A stretch of 23,024 bases of DNA from a virus. The stretch lies in the IMG/VR virus record IMGVR_UViG_3300036466_000344, positions 1 to 23,024 of that record; one strand, written 5' to 3'. Both the position numbers and the translations under genes were made by a program. The notes below the pieces were generated by a model. The model saw nothing but the letters and a program-made list of their open reading frames with translations. It made no database searches and had not been told where the DNA came from. Positions 5,097 through 12,812 of the stretch are shown here, piece after piece. Each line of letters opens with the position of its first letter. The first letter of the stretch is position 1.

Positions 5097-6452
5097 ATGG
5101 GTAAGAAACCGCATACAGGTTCAATGAAGAAGCCTGGTATATGGAAAGCTGATATTAAAAACGCAGATGAATCCAAAGGATCATCCAAAACAAAAAATCA
5201 AACAGCTCGAATGGATGCTAAGCTAAAGCAACCATGGTCACCCCTTTTAACTGGTTATGATACAATAAAAACTATCACGCCAGATAATAGCATGACAATG
5301 TCTCCTGAGGAAGTTGAAGGAGTAATTAGAATTAATGGGATTGCGAGGAATGCAGTTGAATTTCCAGCATCCGATGCAATAAGAAACTGGTTTTACATAG
5401 GCGCGATATCAGCGGACGATGATGCTGAAAGGGTATCTGACAGAGATGTGCATCCAATGAATGCTCAAATCCAAGCTAGAATGAGAGATTTGCAGTTTCA
5501 AGAAAAGTTGTTTATACACATAAGAAACGAAGCAGCTTCGGGATCATCACTATTATATATGGATATGAATACTAAAGGACCTGGAAACATATTATCAAAT
5601 CCAATAGAATTGGAAGACATTAAAAAAATCAATTTTTTAAATGTTATTGATCTATATGCAGTCCAAAGTGCACAAGTAAACAATTATCCACTGAGTAAAG
5701 AATATAGACAAGTACTTTCATATAAATTAAAAAATCAACAAGTAGTAGATAGGTCAAGAGTGCACCATTTGAATACGAAGTTCCAAATAGGAAACATCTT
5801 CGGATATTCAATATTAGAGCCTCTTGAATTAGCATTAGATGCTCAAAGAACACTTGTATGGGCAATAGGAGAGGTATCTCACTCAATGCTTTTCAAAGTG
5901 CTAAAGACCAAGGATGTGGACTTTACTGACGTGAAGAAGTACAGAGAAAGAGTAAGCCTGCTTAGGAATACATTAGCAACGAATGACCTTGTGGCAATTG
6001 GTGAGAATGAGGATTTAGACTTTAGAACACCCGGAGATCTTCCAAGAGTTCAAGAAATGTCTAGTATCTTGTGGGAAACGATTTCATGTATCACAAGAGT
6101 ACCAAAATCAATCCTTTTAGGAAAAACAGAAGGTAAAGTAGCCGGAGCGGAATACGATCATTTATCCTATTACATTAGGTTAGTATCTTTACAGGAAAAC
6201 TTCCTTAAAGAAGCTGTAGAGTGGGTTGTAGATGCATTATTTGCAGAAGCAGGACAATTAAATCCAGAATATAAGATAACATTTAATCCTTTGTGGAACG
6301 TATCAGAAGAATTAGATGCAAAGATCAGAAAAATGGAATCTGAGATTGATCTAAATGAAGCAAAAACAGAGGATCTTAAAAAGTTAGCAGATGAGAATTT
6401 AACACCTGAAGAAAAGAAAGAAATTGAACCGGGAGGTGAAGAAGATGAGTAA
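5097..6452 (+). CDS. Portal protein, DUF1073 type
   Basis: The portal forms the dodecameric ring at one capsid vertex through which DNA enters. The 451-residue product follows TerL and has the features of the DUF1073 portal family: an early INGIARNAVEFPASDAIRNWF block, QFQEKLFIHIRNEAASGSSLLYMDM with the strand before the hairpin, a central SRVHHLNTKFQIGNIFGYSILEPL block, and the C-terminal QENFLKEAVEWVVDALF helix. The last 50 residues are acidic and charged, typical of a flexible tail. ATG 5097 follows AAGGAGGAGAAGGCC. The stop overlaps the next gene's start by 8 bases, indicating translational coupling. No Mu gpF-like minor head protein follows, unlike many phages with this portal type. Confidence 0.88.
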   Translation: MGKKPHTGSMKKPGIWKADIKNADESKGSSKTKNQTARMDAKLKQPWSPLLTGYDTIKTITPDNSMTMSPEEVEGVIRINGIARNAVEFPASDAIRNWFYIGAISADDDAERVSDRDVHPMNAQIQARMRDLQFQEKLFIHIRNEAASGSSLLYMDMNTKGPGNILSNPIELEDIKKINFLNVIDLYAVQSAQVNNYPLSKEYRQVLSYKLKNQQVVDRSRVHHLNTKFQIGNIFGYSILEPLELALDAQRTLVWAIGEVSHSMLFKVLKTKDVDFTDVKKYRERVSLLRNTLATNDLVAIGENEDLDFRTPGDLPRVQEMSSILWETISCITRVPKSILLGKTEGKVAGAEYDHLSYYIRLVSLQENFLKEAVEWVVDALFAEAGQLNPEYKITFNPLWNVSEELDAKIRKMESEIDLNEAKTEDLKKLADENLTPEEKKEIEPGGEEDE

Positions 6453-7743
6453 GTTACATATAGTCAAGGGAACTTTTAGAAAAGATGCTATTCGTGAATC
6501 ACCTTCTGACGATTCAATCATTGTACCAATGAGAATCGCACAGGTAGGAATCAGAGAGTATCTCATAGAAAAAGATTTTGAATTTGATTATGAATTCTAT
6601 ATTCAAAGAGAAGCCTTCTTACCAGAACATCTTTTCAGACAGGAAACGTTAGATACAGCTAAAGGTGTGGTAGCAACACATTATCATCCTTGGGATATGA
6701 TAAATTCAAATAACTGGGATTGGGAAATGAAAGGTGTTACTATAGGAGAGGCGACAGTAGAAGACAACCAATTCATTGCAATGGATGTAAAAGTATTTGA
6801 TCCTACAATGAAAGCTTACATATTAAGTGAGATGTCTGATGGTGTATCGATGGGTTATTATTGTGATGTTATTCCAGAAGCTGGAGAATTAAACGGACAA
6901 CCATATGATGCATATGTTGAAAACATAAGATTCAACCACTTAGCATTTTGTGCAAGAGAAGATGCTAGAGGTGGAGAAGAGTTAGGTGTTAAGCTAGATA
7001 CAAAGGATTTAAAGGAACTACCTGATACTTCTAATGTTATATTAGATAAGGATTTAGGTTATAAAACGGCCTTTCTAGAGAAGGTACAGAAGTTTAGAAG
7101 AGACACACAAAATAAAGCGGAGGTACAGAATATGAAAGATTATAGGTTGGATGGAAAAAGCTACAGTATTCCTGATGAAATCGCAGCAAGAATAGATACT
7201 CTTGTTCAAGATGGTCAAGATGCTTCGGCAAAGCTTGATACTGTTAATAAGGAATTAACTGGTGTGAAAGAAGAATTAGCCACAGAGAAAACTGATAAGG
7301 CAGAATTACAAAAGAAGTTTGATACTACTGAAGGAGAAAGAGATGGGCTTCAAGAAAAGGTAACTGGACTTGAGACTGAAAAAACAGATCTTCAAACAAA
7401 ATTAGATGCAGCTCCAAAAGAGGAAGATATTATTGCAAGAATTAATCTTTCTAAGCAAGTTTCAGAAATCACTGGTGAGGAAGTTGACATCAAGATGGAT
7501 GTTACAGACATGAGAAAGAAAGCATTAGAGAAATTATGTGACGGTATAGATCTTGAAGGTAAAAGTGCAGATTATATCGAAGCAAGATATGATACAGTAA
7601 TAGAAAAGCATGAAGAAGAAGGATTCCCAGTAGTAGAAAAAAGAACTGATACTGATGAGGAACCTGGAGAAAAGCCTGAAGGAACTTTAAGAATTGATTC
7701 TAATGGACACGCATCAAATCATTTTTCAAATAAAAACAAATAA
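6445..7743 (+). CDS. DUF2213-type prohead protease fused to scaffold
   Basis: This 432-residue protein has two parts. Residues 1 to about 200 match the DUF2213 family, placed in head gene clusters and thought to act as the capsid maturation protease: HYHPWD (residues 79-84), GVSMGYYCD with Ser135 and RFNHLAF with His165, which resemble the Ser/His motifs of prohead proteases. Residues 230-432 begin MKDYRLDGKSYSIPDEIAAR and continue as a long charged coiled coil (about 260-340), as expected of a scaffolding protein. I chose ATG 6445, with GGGAGGTG six bases before it, over the upstream TTG at 6424. An internal ribosome-binding site and in-frame ATG at 7132 could produce the scaffold part alone. 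Protease function is inferred from family and context. Confidence 0.8.
   Translation: MSKLHIVKGTFRKDAIRESPSDDSIIVPMRIAQVGIREYLIEKDFEFDYEFYIQREAFLPEHLFRQETLDTAKGVVATHYHPWDMINSNNWDWEMKGVTIGEATVEDNQFIAMDVKVFDPTMKAYILSEMSDGVSMGYYCDVIPEAGELNGQPYDAYVENIRFNHLAFCAREDARGGEELGVKLDTKDLKELPDTSNVILDKDLGYKTAFLEKVQKFRRDTQNKAEVQNMKDYRLDGKSYSIPDEIAARIDTLVQDGQDASAKLDTVNKELTGVKEELATEKTDKAELQKKFDTTEGERDGLQEKVTGLETEKTDLQTKLDAAPKEEDIIARINLSKQVSEITGEEVDIKMDVTDMRKKALEKLCDGIDLEGKSADYIEARYDTVIEKHEEEGFPVVEKRTDTDEEPGEKPEGTLRIDSNGHASNHFSNKNK
7117..7134 (+). promoter_or_regulatory. Internal ribosome-binding site and start for a scaffold-only product
   Basis: GCGGAGGT (7117-7124) lies ahead of an in-frame ATG at 7132-7134, with 8 bases between GGAGG and the ATG, the same geometry as real starts in this operon. 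Initiation here would give a 203-residue protein holding only the coiled-coil scaffold region. Nested scaffold genes inside the protease gene are established, for example lambda C and Nu3. Confidence 0.65.
7132..7743 (+). CDS. Predicted nested scaffolding protein (internal start)
   Basis: This is the in-frame 3' part of the protease-scaffold gene, 203 residues starting MKDYRLDGKSYSIPD. It is rich in Lys, Glu, Asp and Thr with heptad-like spacing over DTVNKELTGVKEELATEKTD and the following 40 residues, consistent with an elongated coiled-coil scaffold, then a helical QVSEITGEEVDIKMDVTDM segment. The final 30 residues (DTDEEPGEKPEG onward) are acidic and disordered-looking before a KHD-poor tail ending NHFSNKNK. 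Scaffold proteins organise capsid subunits and leave or are cleaved before packaging. Making it in excess of the protease fits an internal start. The evidence is sequence and analogy only. Confidence 0.6.
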   Translation: MKDYRLDGKSYSIPDEIAARIDTLVQDGQDASAKLDTVNKELTGVKEELATEKTDKAELQKKFDTTEGERDGLQEKVTGLETEKTDLQTKLDAAPKEEDIIARINLSKQVSEITGEEVDIKMDVTDMRKKALEKLCDGIDLEGKSADYIEARYDTVIEKHEEEGFPVVEKRTDTDEEPGEKPEGTLRIDSNGHASNHFSNKNK

Positions 7744-7759
7744 AGAGGAGGAATAGGAT

Positions 7760-8308
7760 ATGGCACAAACATGGAATGATAGACAGTTAGGTAAACCAGG
7801 AGCTGGCGGACTTGCTAACTCCTCAGCAAAAACAGCCTCAGCAGGAGTAGAAATTGTTTTTGGTAAGGGGTTAGTAATGACTACAGGATCCTCTGCAAAT
7901 GAGGGAGAAGTAACTCTTCCAGCAGTTAATGTAGGATCAAATAACACAGCCTCTAAACAATTTGCAGGAATTGCAGGATTCTCTCAAGACGCAGGAAAGT
8001 TCAAGGCTTATGGAGGAGACAGAGCAGCAATACATAACAACTCAGTAGTCGGAGAGGCCTATATACCAGGAGATGTGGTAAAACTTGTAGATAGAGGACC
8101 AATCATTGTTAAGATTGATACTACTGTAAGAGCTGGAGATCACTTATACTTATTAGCTTCAGGAAACTTTGGAGTAGTAACAGAGGCTTCTGGCGGAACT
8201 AAAGAAGCTTATAAATTAGATGCAGTTGCATTATCTAATGGAGTAGCTACCAACAATATATCGATTGAGTTGTATTCATTAGGTGCAACAGTTGTAAAAC
8301 ATAACTAG
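7760..8308 (+). CDS. Head decoration / structural cement protein (putative)
   Basis: This 182-residue protein lies between the scaffold and the major capsid gene, where capsid cement or decoration proteins are usually encoded. It is rich in Gly, Ala, Ser and Val, with a beta-rich pattern: GVEIVFGKGLVMTT, a GVGSNNTASKQFAGIAGFS-like segment, YIPGDVVKLVDRGPIIVKI and GDHLYLLASGNFGVVTEA. This resembles the family of P22-type structural cement proteins and DUF2190-like decoration proteins. They bind the outside of the expanded capsid and stabilise it. ATG 7760 follows AGAGGAGGAATAGGAT. It is not cysteine-rich and has no membrane segment. The exact family is uncertain but a capsid accessory role is likely. 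Confidence 0.65.
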   Translation: MAQTWNDRQLGKPGAGGLANSSAKTASAGVEIVFGKGLVMTTGSSANEGEVTLPAVNVGSNNTASKQFAGIAGFSQDAGKFKAYGGDRAAIHNNSVVGEAYIPGDVVKLVDRGPIIVKIDTTVRAGDHLYLLASGNFGVVTEASGGTKEAYKLDAVALSNGVATNNISIELYSLGATVVKHN

Positions 8309-8321
8309 GAGGGCATGAAAT

Positions 8322-9224
8322 ATGAAAACAAATAAAGGCGCTGCAGGAATGGCAAGAAAAGATGCTCTTCCAGCAAGAATATACCAAAAGATAAAAGCAG
8401 GATTTGTAGTATCACCAAGAAAAGAACTGAAAGCAACTAAAGTATTTTCAGTAAATACAGACTTTGCAGAATATGTAAAAAACATTACATATGAGAAATA
8501 TACTGCAGAAGGAGAAGCAGCAATCGTAGCTGAGGGATCTAAAAACATTCCAGTATTAAATGATTATGTGGATGATGTTACTCAAAAAGTTGTAACTATT
8601 AAGCAAGCCTTAGTAATTACTGACTTAGAGAGAAAGGCATTAGCAGCAGGAAATCAAGAGTTCCAAACAAGAAGAGTATCAGAAATTAGATACAGAATCA
8701 ATGTTAAAATGGATACTACTACTTTTAAAGGGGATAAGCAGTACAAGATTAGTGGTTTATTAGACTTTGCAGGAACTAAGACATATGACTTTGCTAAGGA
8801 TATTGCTACAATGTCTGGATTCGAAATCTTAGAAGCATTAAGAGCTTTGAAACAAAAAACAAGAGAGAATGACGCTATCTATGATGCAAACGTATTATTA
8901 ATACCTAGCTCATATATGGTTTACTTCACAAAAGGGATGTCAGCAGATAATCCAAGAACAGTAATGTCATATATTAAAGAAGAAGCTATGTTTGAGCTAA
9001 TTGAGGATATCTCAGCTTTAGATGATTTAAAAGGTACTGGAAAACCTAAGATGGTTGCAATAGATGCTGATAAAGAAAACATCGAACTTGCAATTATCCA
9101 AGAGCCCCAACAATTATCTGAAAAAGAAGATGAAGCAGATAATCTTCAAATCAACTTCGGAGCAAGATTAGCTGGATTGATGGTCTACCATTCACAAGCT
9201 CTTACATACGTATCACAACCATAG
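8322..9224 (+). CDS. Major capsid protein (HK97 fold, DUF2184-like)
   Basis: The 300-residue product forms the icosahedral shell. Order (protease, cement, capsid, adaptor) and content support it: an N-terminal region of about 50 residues, an E-loop-like segment EYVKNITYEKYTAEGEAA with VAEGSKNIPVLNDYVDD, the spine-helix-like EFQTRRVSEIRYRINVKMD, a GLLDFAGTKTYDFAK insertion, an A-domain core with ANVLLIPSSYMVYF, and a C-terminal AIIQEPQQLSEKEDEADN to LAGLMVYHSQALTYV strand as in DUF2184-type capsids. No separate long N-terminal scaffold domain is present, agreeing with the scaffold being encoded upstream. ATG 8322 follows TAGGAGGGCATGAAAT. Length is normal for the family. Codon use matches its neighbours. 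Confidence 0.85.
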   Translation: MKTNKGAAGMARKDALPARIYQKIKAGFVVSPRKELKATKVFSVNTDFAEYVKNITYEKYTAEGEAAIVAEGSKNIPVLNDYVDDVTQKVVTIKQALVITDLERKALAAGNQEFQTRRVSEIRYRINVKMDTTTFKGDKQYKISGLLDFAGTKTYDFAKDIATMSGFEILEALRALKQKTRENDAIYDANVLLIPSSYMVYFTKGMSADNPRTVMSYIKEEAMFELIEDISALDDLKGTGKPKMVAIDADKENIELAIIQEPQQLSEKEDEADNLQINFGARLAGLMVYHSQALTYVSQP

Positions 9225-9283
9225 GCTGTTAGGATTTGATCCATAAATATATATAACATTTGAATGCAATAGGAGGAGGTAAA

Positions 9284-9823
9284 ATGGCAGAAGATCTTAA
9301 ATTAAAGGTACAAGACAGAGTGAAAGCAATGTGTCCCGAATATCATAAGATTCCGTCAGGATCCTCCTCTTTTTGTATATCAGATGCAACTTATGATATG
9401 GACATTGCACTAGCCGGATTAGATGAAAATATTTACACTAGGATAACTGCTTACTTAGCAGCACACTTCTGTACAGTAGAATTATTTCAGTGGCAACAAC
9501 AAAATGCTACAGATAATTTTCAAGACAGTGTTGGTGGAGAAGTAGGGGACGCTAAACAGGGAGATGTCAAAGTTATATCATATAAAGATAAGAAAAATGA
9601 ATACTTTGATGCGAATGCATCGAGTAAAGCCTCCATTGTAAAATGGAGAAGTAAGCTACCCCCATCTAGAGATATATTAACTGGAACAAGCTACGGAATG
9701 GAATATTTAAGATTGATGAAGCTATATAATGTGGATTCGCCTTTCTTGTTAGGAAATGACCTCAATGAGGGATTAGGTAGAAAGCCTGATGAATATGTCG
9801 GATCTAGATATGATAAGTGGTGA
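9284..9823 (+). CDS. Head-tail adaptor, DUF4054-like
   Basis: The 179-residue protein probably binds under the portal as the first connector ring. Helical N-terminal region (KVQDRVKAMCPEYHKIPS, then DMDIALAGLDENIYTRITAYLAAHF) and the C-terminal TSYGMEYLRLMKLYN motif match the pattern of DUF4054 connector proteins, in which a short (S/T)xYGxxFLRL-like block recurs. It directly follows the major capsid gene, as is usual. I chose ATG 9284, preceded by AGGAGGAGGTAAA, over an ATG at 9260 without its own site. The 59 bases before it form the longest gap in the head cluster. The next gene's preferred start lies 4 bases after its stop. Confidence 0.75.
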   Translation: MAEDLKLKVQDRVKAMCPEYHKIPSGSSSFCISDATYDMDIALAGLDENIYTRITAYLAAHFCTVELFQWQQQNATDNFQDSVGGEVGDAKQGDVKVISYKDKKNEYFDANASSKASIVKWRSKLPPSRDILTGTSYGMEYLRLMKLYNVDSPFLLGNDLNEGLGRKPDEYVGSRYDKW

Positions 9824-9830
9824 TCTTATG
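9815..9830 (+). promoter_or_regulatory. Extended Shine-Dalgarno deciding the start at 9828
   Basis: GTGGTGATCTTATG places GGTGATC in register with the 3' end of 16S rRNA (the complement of GATCACCTCC is GGAGGTGATC), with normal alignment to ATG 9828. An upstream ATG at 9789 would overlap the previous gene by 35 bases and has no such site. The next gene repeats the pattern (GGAAGTGATGTT then ATG 10369). Confidence 0.55.
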
Positions 9831-10364
9831 GGAATAAAAATTATTGATGGAGCTGCAACAGATCTTTCAGATCTTATTGCAGAAGCTTCAAAAAAGTATA
9901 GTATTGAATTTGGTGTTCGAGAGGATGCTGGACCAAAGAATATAATGAAGGCTATTATAAATGAATTTGGTTATGATTCGCCTGGAATACCTGTAACGGA
10001 TGCAATGCGAAAGTATATGGCATATAAGGGATATCCATTAAAGAAGAGTACCAAGTACATAAAGATACCTGCAAGACCTTTTATATCAACTGGTATAGAA
10101 GAAAATCTTAATGAAATCTTTGATCTATTAGACAATCTGACAGCTCAGGTACATGCTAAGAAGACATACAAAACAAAAGGATTTCTTAAAAAAGAAATGG
10201 AGCAAATAGGAGAGCTTGTTATTAAGCAGATCCAGGATTATATGAATAGTAACAATGCTAAGGCAAATCATCCAATGACTATTGAAGGTAAGGGACATTC
10301 AAATCCTTTAGTTGGTAGTGGGGAATTGAGAGATGCTTTAGGTTATGAGATAATAAGGAAGTGA
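9828..10364 (+). CDS. Neck / tail completion protein (putative)
   Basis: A 178-residue product in the position of the neck or minor tail completion proteins (HK97 gp10 or Mu gpG-like group). It shows the pattern NEFGYDSPGIPVTDAMRKYM, then IPARPFISTGI, a long helical region (about residues 85-150), and near the end NPLVGSGELRDALGYEI. In that protein group an ARPF-type turn and a late N-P-L-x-x-(T/S)G-x-L block also recur. It would join the connector to the tail tube. The start at 9828 was preferred because of an extended Shine-Dalgarno match, which shortens the largest open frame by 13 residues. Family assignment rests on these motifs and gene order. Confidence 0.65.
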   Translation: MGIKIIDGAATDLSDLIAEASKKYSIEFGVREDAGPKNIMKAIINEFGYDSPGIPVTDAMRKYMAYKGYPLKKSTKYIKIPARPFISTGIEENLNEIFDLLDNLTAQVHAKKTYKTKGFLKKEMEQIGELVIKQIQDYMNSNNAKANHPMTIEGKGHSNPLVGSGELRDALGYEIIRK

Positions 10365-10368
10365 TGTT

Positions 10369-10764
10369 ATGCCTGTAATGAAGCTTTATAGGAACATGAA
10401 ACCTTTTATGGAGGAGGTAATAGTAATAGTTAAGACCTCTAAGGTTCCTTTAGACAGTATTAGACCTAGCCATACCAGTAAGAAGTATACAATAGAGGGT
10501 TCTATAGCTGATATTACTGGGTATGATTCAGTGTTTAGACCTGGCGGAAAAGCAGAAGTAGGAGATATTTATCTAGAAGTACTTGCGGGAAGTATTCCTG
10601 CAAAAGAGGTAGGTACAGGTAATACTACTTCTATTACATTAGGCGTCGGTGATATAATTGTATTTAATGGTTTTAACCATGAGATTAAATTTATTAGAAA
10701 TGAGCCTACAGTAGTTGACATATCAGATTATTATGCTGCTAGACAGGAGGTACCAAATGGATAA
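10369..10764 (+). CDS. Head closure / connector protein (putative)
   Basis: This 131-residue, beta-rich protein lies between the neck and tail terminator genes, where head-closure (stopper) proteins are encoded. It has a strand-turn pattern: KKYTIEGSIADITGYDSVF, VGDIYLEVLAGSIP, and near the end VGDIIVFNGFNHEIKFIRNE with a short helical tail DISDYYAARQE. That final barrel-like region resembles stopper proteins that seal the connector. No enzymatic motif is present. ATG 10369 has GGAAGTGATG before it, a one-mismatch version of the extended Shine-Dalgarno used by the previous gene. The stop overlaps the next gene's start by 8 bases. The function is inferred mainly from position. Confidence 0.55.
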   Translation: MPVMKLYRNMKPFMEEVIVIVKTSKVPLDSIRPSHTSKKYTIEGSIADITGYDSVFRPGGKAEVGDIYLEVLAGSIPAKEVGTGNTTSITLGVGDIIVFNGFNHEIKFIRNEPTVVDISDYYAARQEVPNG

Positions 10765-11293
10765 AACACTATTTGAAGATGCCTTTGCAAAAGCCATAAA
10801 GAAACTTGCCGGATGCCAAGTACACCTAAAGAATATCAATTATGATAAAATAAAGCTGTCTTATCCTAGAGTTGTGGTAGATATAGGTGAACCACAGTAT
10901 TTAGCAAGACATAGTAATCATAAGGAGTACACAAAATCATCTGATCCAGATAAAATCAAGAGATTCATATCTCAGCAGTTTACAGGAGTTGTAACTCTTA
11001 CAGCGATAGGATCACCTGATGATAACTTAGCTCATGATATGATAACAAAAGTTAGAAATACCTTGTTTGTGGACTATGATATTCTACTTGCAGATGAGGG
11101 ATTAAATAATATAGCAATACAGGATTTTGGGCCTATATTAGATATTTCTGTGGAATTAGAGACAAAGATTGAAAACCGGTTTATAATGACTTTATTGATT
11201 CATGGAACAGATACTATTATAGATGATGAAATAGGAAGAGTTGCCGAGGTATCTTATTCAATTAACGATACAGACATAGAAATCAAAAAATAA
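10757..11293 (+). CDS. Tail terminator protein (putative)
   Basis: A 178-residue protein just before the sheath gene, the standard place for the tail terminator, which caps the tube at its head end and sets the end of elongation. The fold pattern fits: an N-terminal helix (DKTLFEDAFAKAIKKLAG), a YPRVVVDIGEPQYLA strand pair, QQFTGVVTLTAIGSPDDNLAHDMITKV with strand then helix, a loop DYDILLADEGLNNIAIQDFG, and the final strand RFIMTLLIHGTDTIIDDEI. This order (helix, YPxxxV, strand, helix, final beta strands) is typical of phage neck or terminator proteins. ATG 10757 follows AGGAGGTACCAA. The longer frame from 10715 has no site and was rejected. Confidence 0.65.
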   Translation: MDKTLFEDAFAKAIKKLAGCQVHLKNINYDKIKLSYPRVVVDIGEPQYLARHSNHKEYTKSSDPDKIKRFISQQFTGVVTLTAIGSPDDNLAHDMITKVRNTLFVDYDILLADEGLNNIAIQDFGPILDISVELETKIENRFIMTLLIHGTDTIIDDEIGRVAEVSYSINDTDIEIKK

Positions 11294-11310
11294 TTTAGAG
11301 GAGGGGTATA

Positions 11311-12318
11311 ATGTCAAATCCAATAAACATCGTAATCACAGATGCTACGGCCCCAATATCACAAACTGATTTATCAACACCATATCTTTTAGCTACCGAT
11401 AAAGTAGTACCACTTCAAAAGATATCATCGGTTGACGATATTACAGGAGCAATAGTATCAGACACAATATATAAAATGGCAACATCACTTTTAGGAGCTA
11501 GATCCCAAGAAGTGTGGATTCAGGGAATTGCGGCCCCTACGAATCCAGATACAGAAATCTTAGAGGTAATAAAAAATTCCGGAGTAGCTCATTACTTCCT
11601 TAGTATAGATACTGTTGATACAGCTACAAGGACGGCATTAGCAGGGTACTATGGTACTAGAGTAGGGTTATTTAGTTCTAGAATGCCTTTAACTGCTACT
11701 GCAGATGAAGCAATAGCAGAAGCAGAGTCTTTAAGTAATGAATCTTGTATACTAATGGCCCATAAAGGTAGGGGAGAAGCAGGTAGTAAGATAGATGTAT
11801 TTGCAGACGCTGCTATTGTAGGTAAGATGGCTCCAGTATTAGAGGGTACGAGACCTTGGTATTATCAGTTTATTAATGGTATGCCTGATGGCGATTACAG
11901 TGCTGGAGATGTTACAAAATTACATGATGGTAATGTAAATACAATAACAGGTCTTTACGGAAAAAGAATACAGACTTGGACAGGTAAGACTACTGCAGGA
12001 ACATTTATAGATTTTAAAATATTGAAGGATTGGTTGCAGGTAAGACTTACTGAAGCAATTCAAAAAACAGTATTTAATGATTTAGGAGTTCCTTATGATA
12101 ATGTAGGTTTTGGACAAATTGCAAGTGCTTGTAAAGCAGTACTTAATCAAGCAAAGGATGAAAGAGGGGTACTTGTATCTTATACAACATTTATACCTAG
12201 AAGACAAGATATACCTGTAAATGACAGAGCTAATAGAAAGTTTGCGGGTATGAACTTCAAGGTAGTATTTAAAGGGTTCGTTGAGATAGTAACAGTAAAT
12301 ATAATTGCGGAGGTGTAA
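11311..12318 (+). CDS. Contractile tail sheath protein, DUF3383-like
   Basis: The sheath subunit surrounds the tube and contracts at infection; its presence marks a myovirus-type particle. The 335-residue protein has the DUF3383-type arrangement: N-terminal strand INIVITDATAPISQ, a central alpha/beta part (YFLSIDTVDTATRTALAGYYGT and ESCILMAHKGRGEAGSK), a PWYYQFINGMPDGDYSA block and the C-terminal helices and strands that bind the tube, KDWLQVRLTEAIQKTVFNDLG to FKVVFKGFVEIVTVNIIAEV. At 335 residues it is much shorter than T4-like sheaths (above 600), consistent with a minimal sheath lacking the outer protease-resistant domains. ATG 11311 has AGAGGAGGGGTATA. The tube gene starts 3 bases after its stop. 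Confidence 0.85.
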   Translation: MSNPINIVITDATAPISQTDLSTPYLLATDKVVPLQKISSVDDITGAIVSDTIYKMATSLLGARSQEVWIQGIAAPTNPDTEILEVIKNSGVAHYFLSIDTVDTATRTALAGYYGTRVGLFSSRMPLTATADEAIAEAESLSNESCILMAHKGRGEAGSKIDVFADAAIVGKMAPVLEGTRPWYYQFINGMPDGDYSAGDVTKLHDGNVNTITGLYGKRIQTWTGKTTAGTFIDFKILKDWLQVRLTEAIQKTVFNDLGVPYDNVGFGQIASACKAVLNQAKDERGVLVSYTTFIPRRQDIPVNDRANRKFAGMNFKVVFKGFVEIVTVNIIAEV

Positions 12319-12321
12319 AAA

Positions 12322-12786
12322 ATGGCTGGAAAACCAAAAACGTATGATCCCGATGAGGTTAAGATATATATAGGACCTGCGCTCATAACAGACTTTGGGA
12401 CAGATACTTTTATAAAAGTATCCCGAGCAGAATCTATGCGTACTGCAAAAGTAGGTGTTGGAGGAAATGTAACAGTAAATAAAAATCATAACAATACTGG
12501 AATGGTCGAAATTACTCTAATGAACAACAGTGGATCTAATGCAATTTTAAATGGTGCAGCACTGTTAGATACAGGATTCCCACTAGCCGTAGTAGATATG
12601 AATGAGTCGGGAGACTTAGGCGCATCAACAGCAGGAGCATGGGTAGAAAATTTACCTGACTTTGAAAGAGCTAAGGAAGTTGGAGAATGTACTTGGTCAA
12701 TATTTGTATCAGATGTAAACATTGTATATTCTGCATTAGCATCAGTAGCAGAGGCAGCACAAGCAGCAGCATTGGCACTCGTATAA
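12322..12786 (+). CDS. Tail tube protein, DUF3277-like
   Basis: The tube subunit stacks as hexamers inside the sheath. This 154-residue protein follows the sheath gene and has the DUF3277-type pattern: DPDEVKIYIGPALITDFGTDTFIKVSRAE, then a glycine-rich NVTVNKNHNNTGMVEITL strand, and a C-terminal CTWSIFVSDVNIVYSALASV strand. Lack of signal or membrane segments and beta-rich composition fit a tube. The C-terminus is an alanine-rich tail (AEAAQAAALALV), which is low complexity. ATG 12322 follows GCGGAGGTGTAAAAA. The adjacent sheath and tube and the following chaperone pair form the classic contractile-tail order. Confidence 0.82.
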   Translation: MAGKPKTYDPDEVKIYIGPALITDFGTDTFIKVSRAESMRTAKVGVGGNVTVNKNHNNTGMVEITLMNNSGSNAILNGAALLDTGFPLAVVDMNESGDLGASTAGAWVENLPDFERAKEVGECTWSIFVSDVNIVYSALASVAEAAQAAALALV

Positions 12787-12812
12787 AATAAAAATAATTT
12801 GGAGGATATCCC

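Noticed and set aside
6424-6444. TTG 6424 as start of the protease-scaffold gene
   Set aside because: The Shine-Dalgarno GGGAGGTG lies inside this extension and is correctly spaced for ATG 6445.
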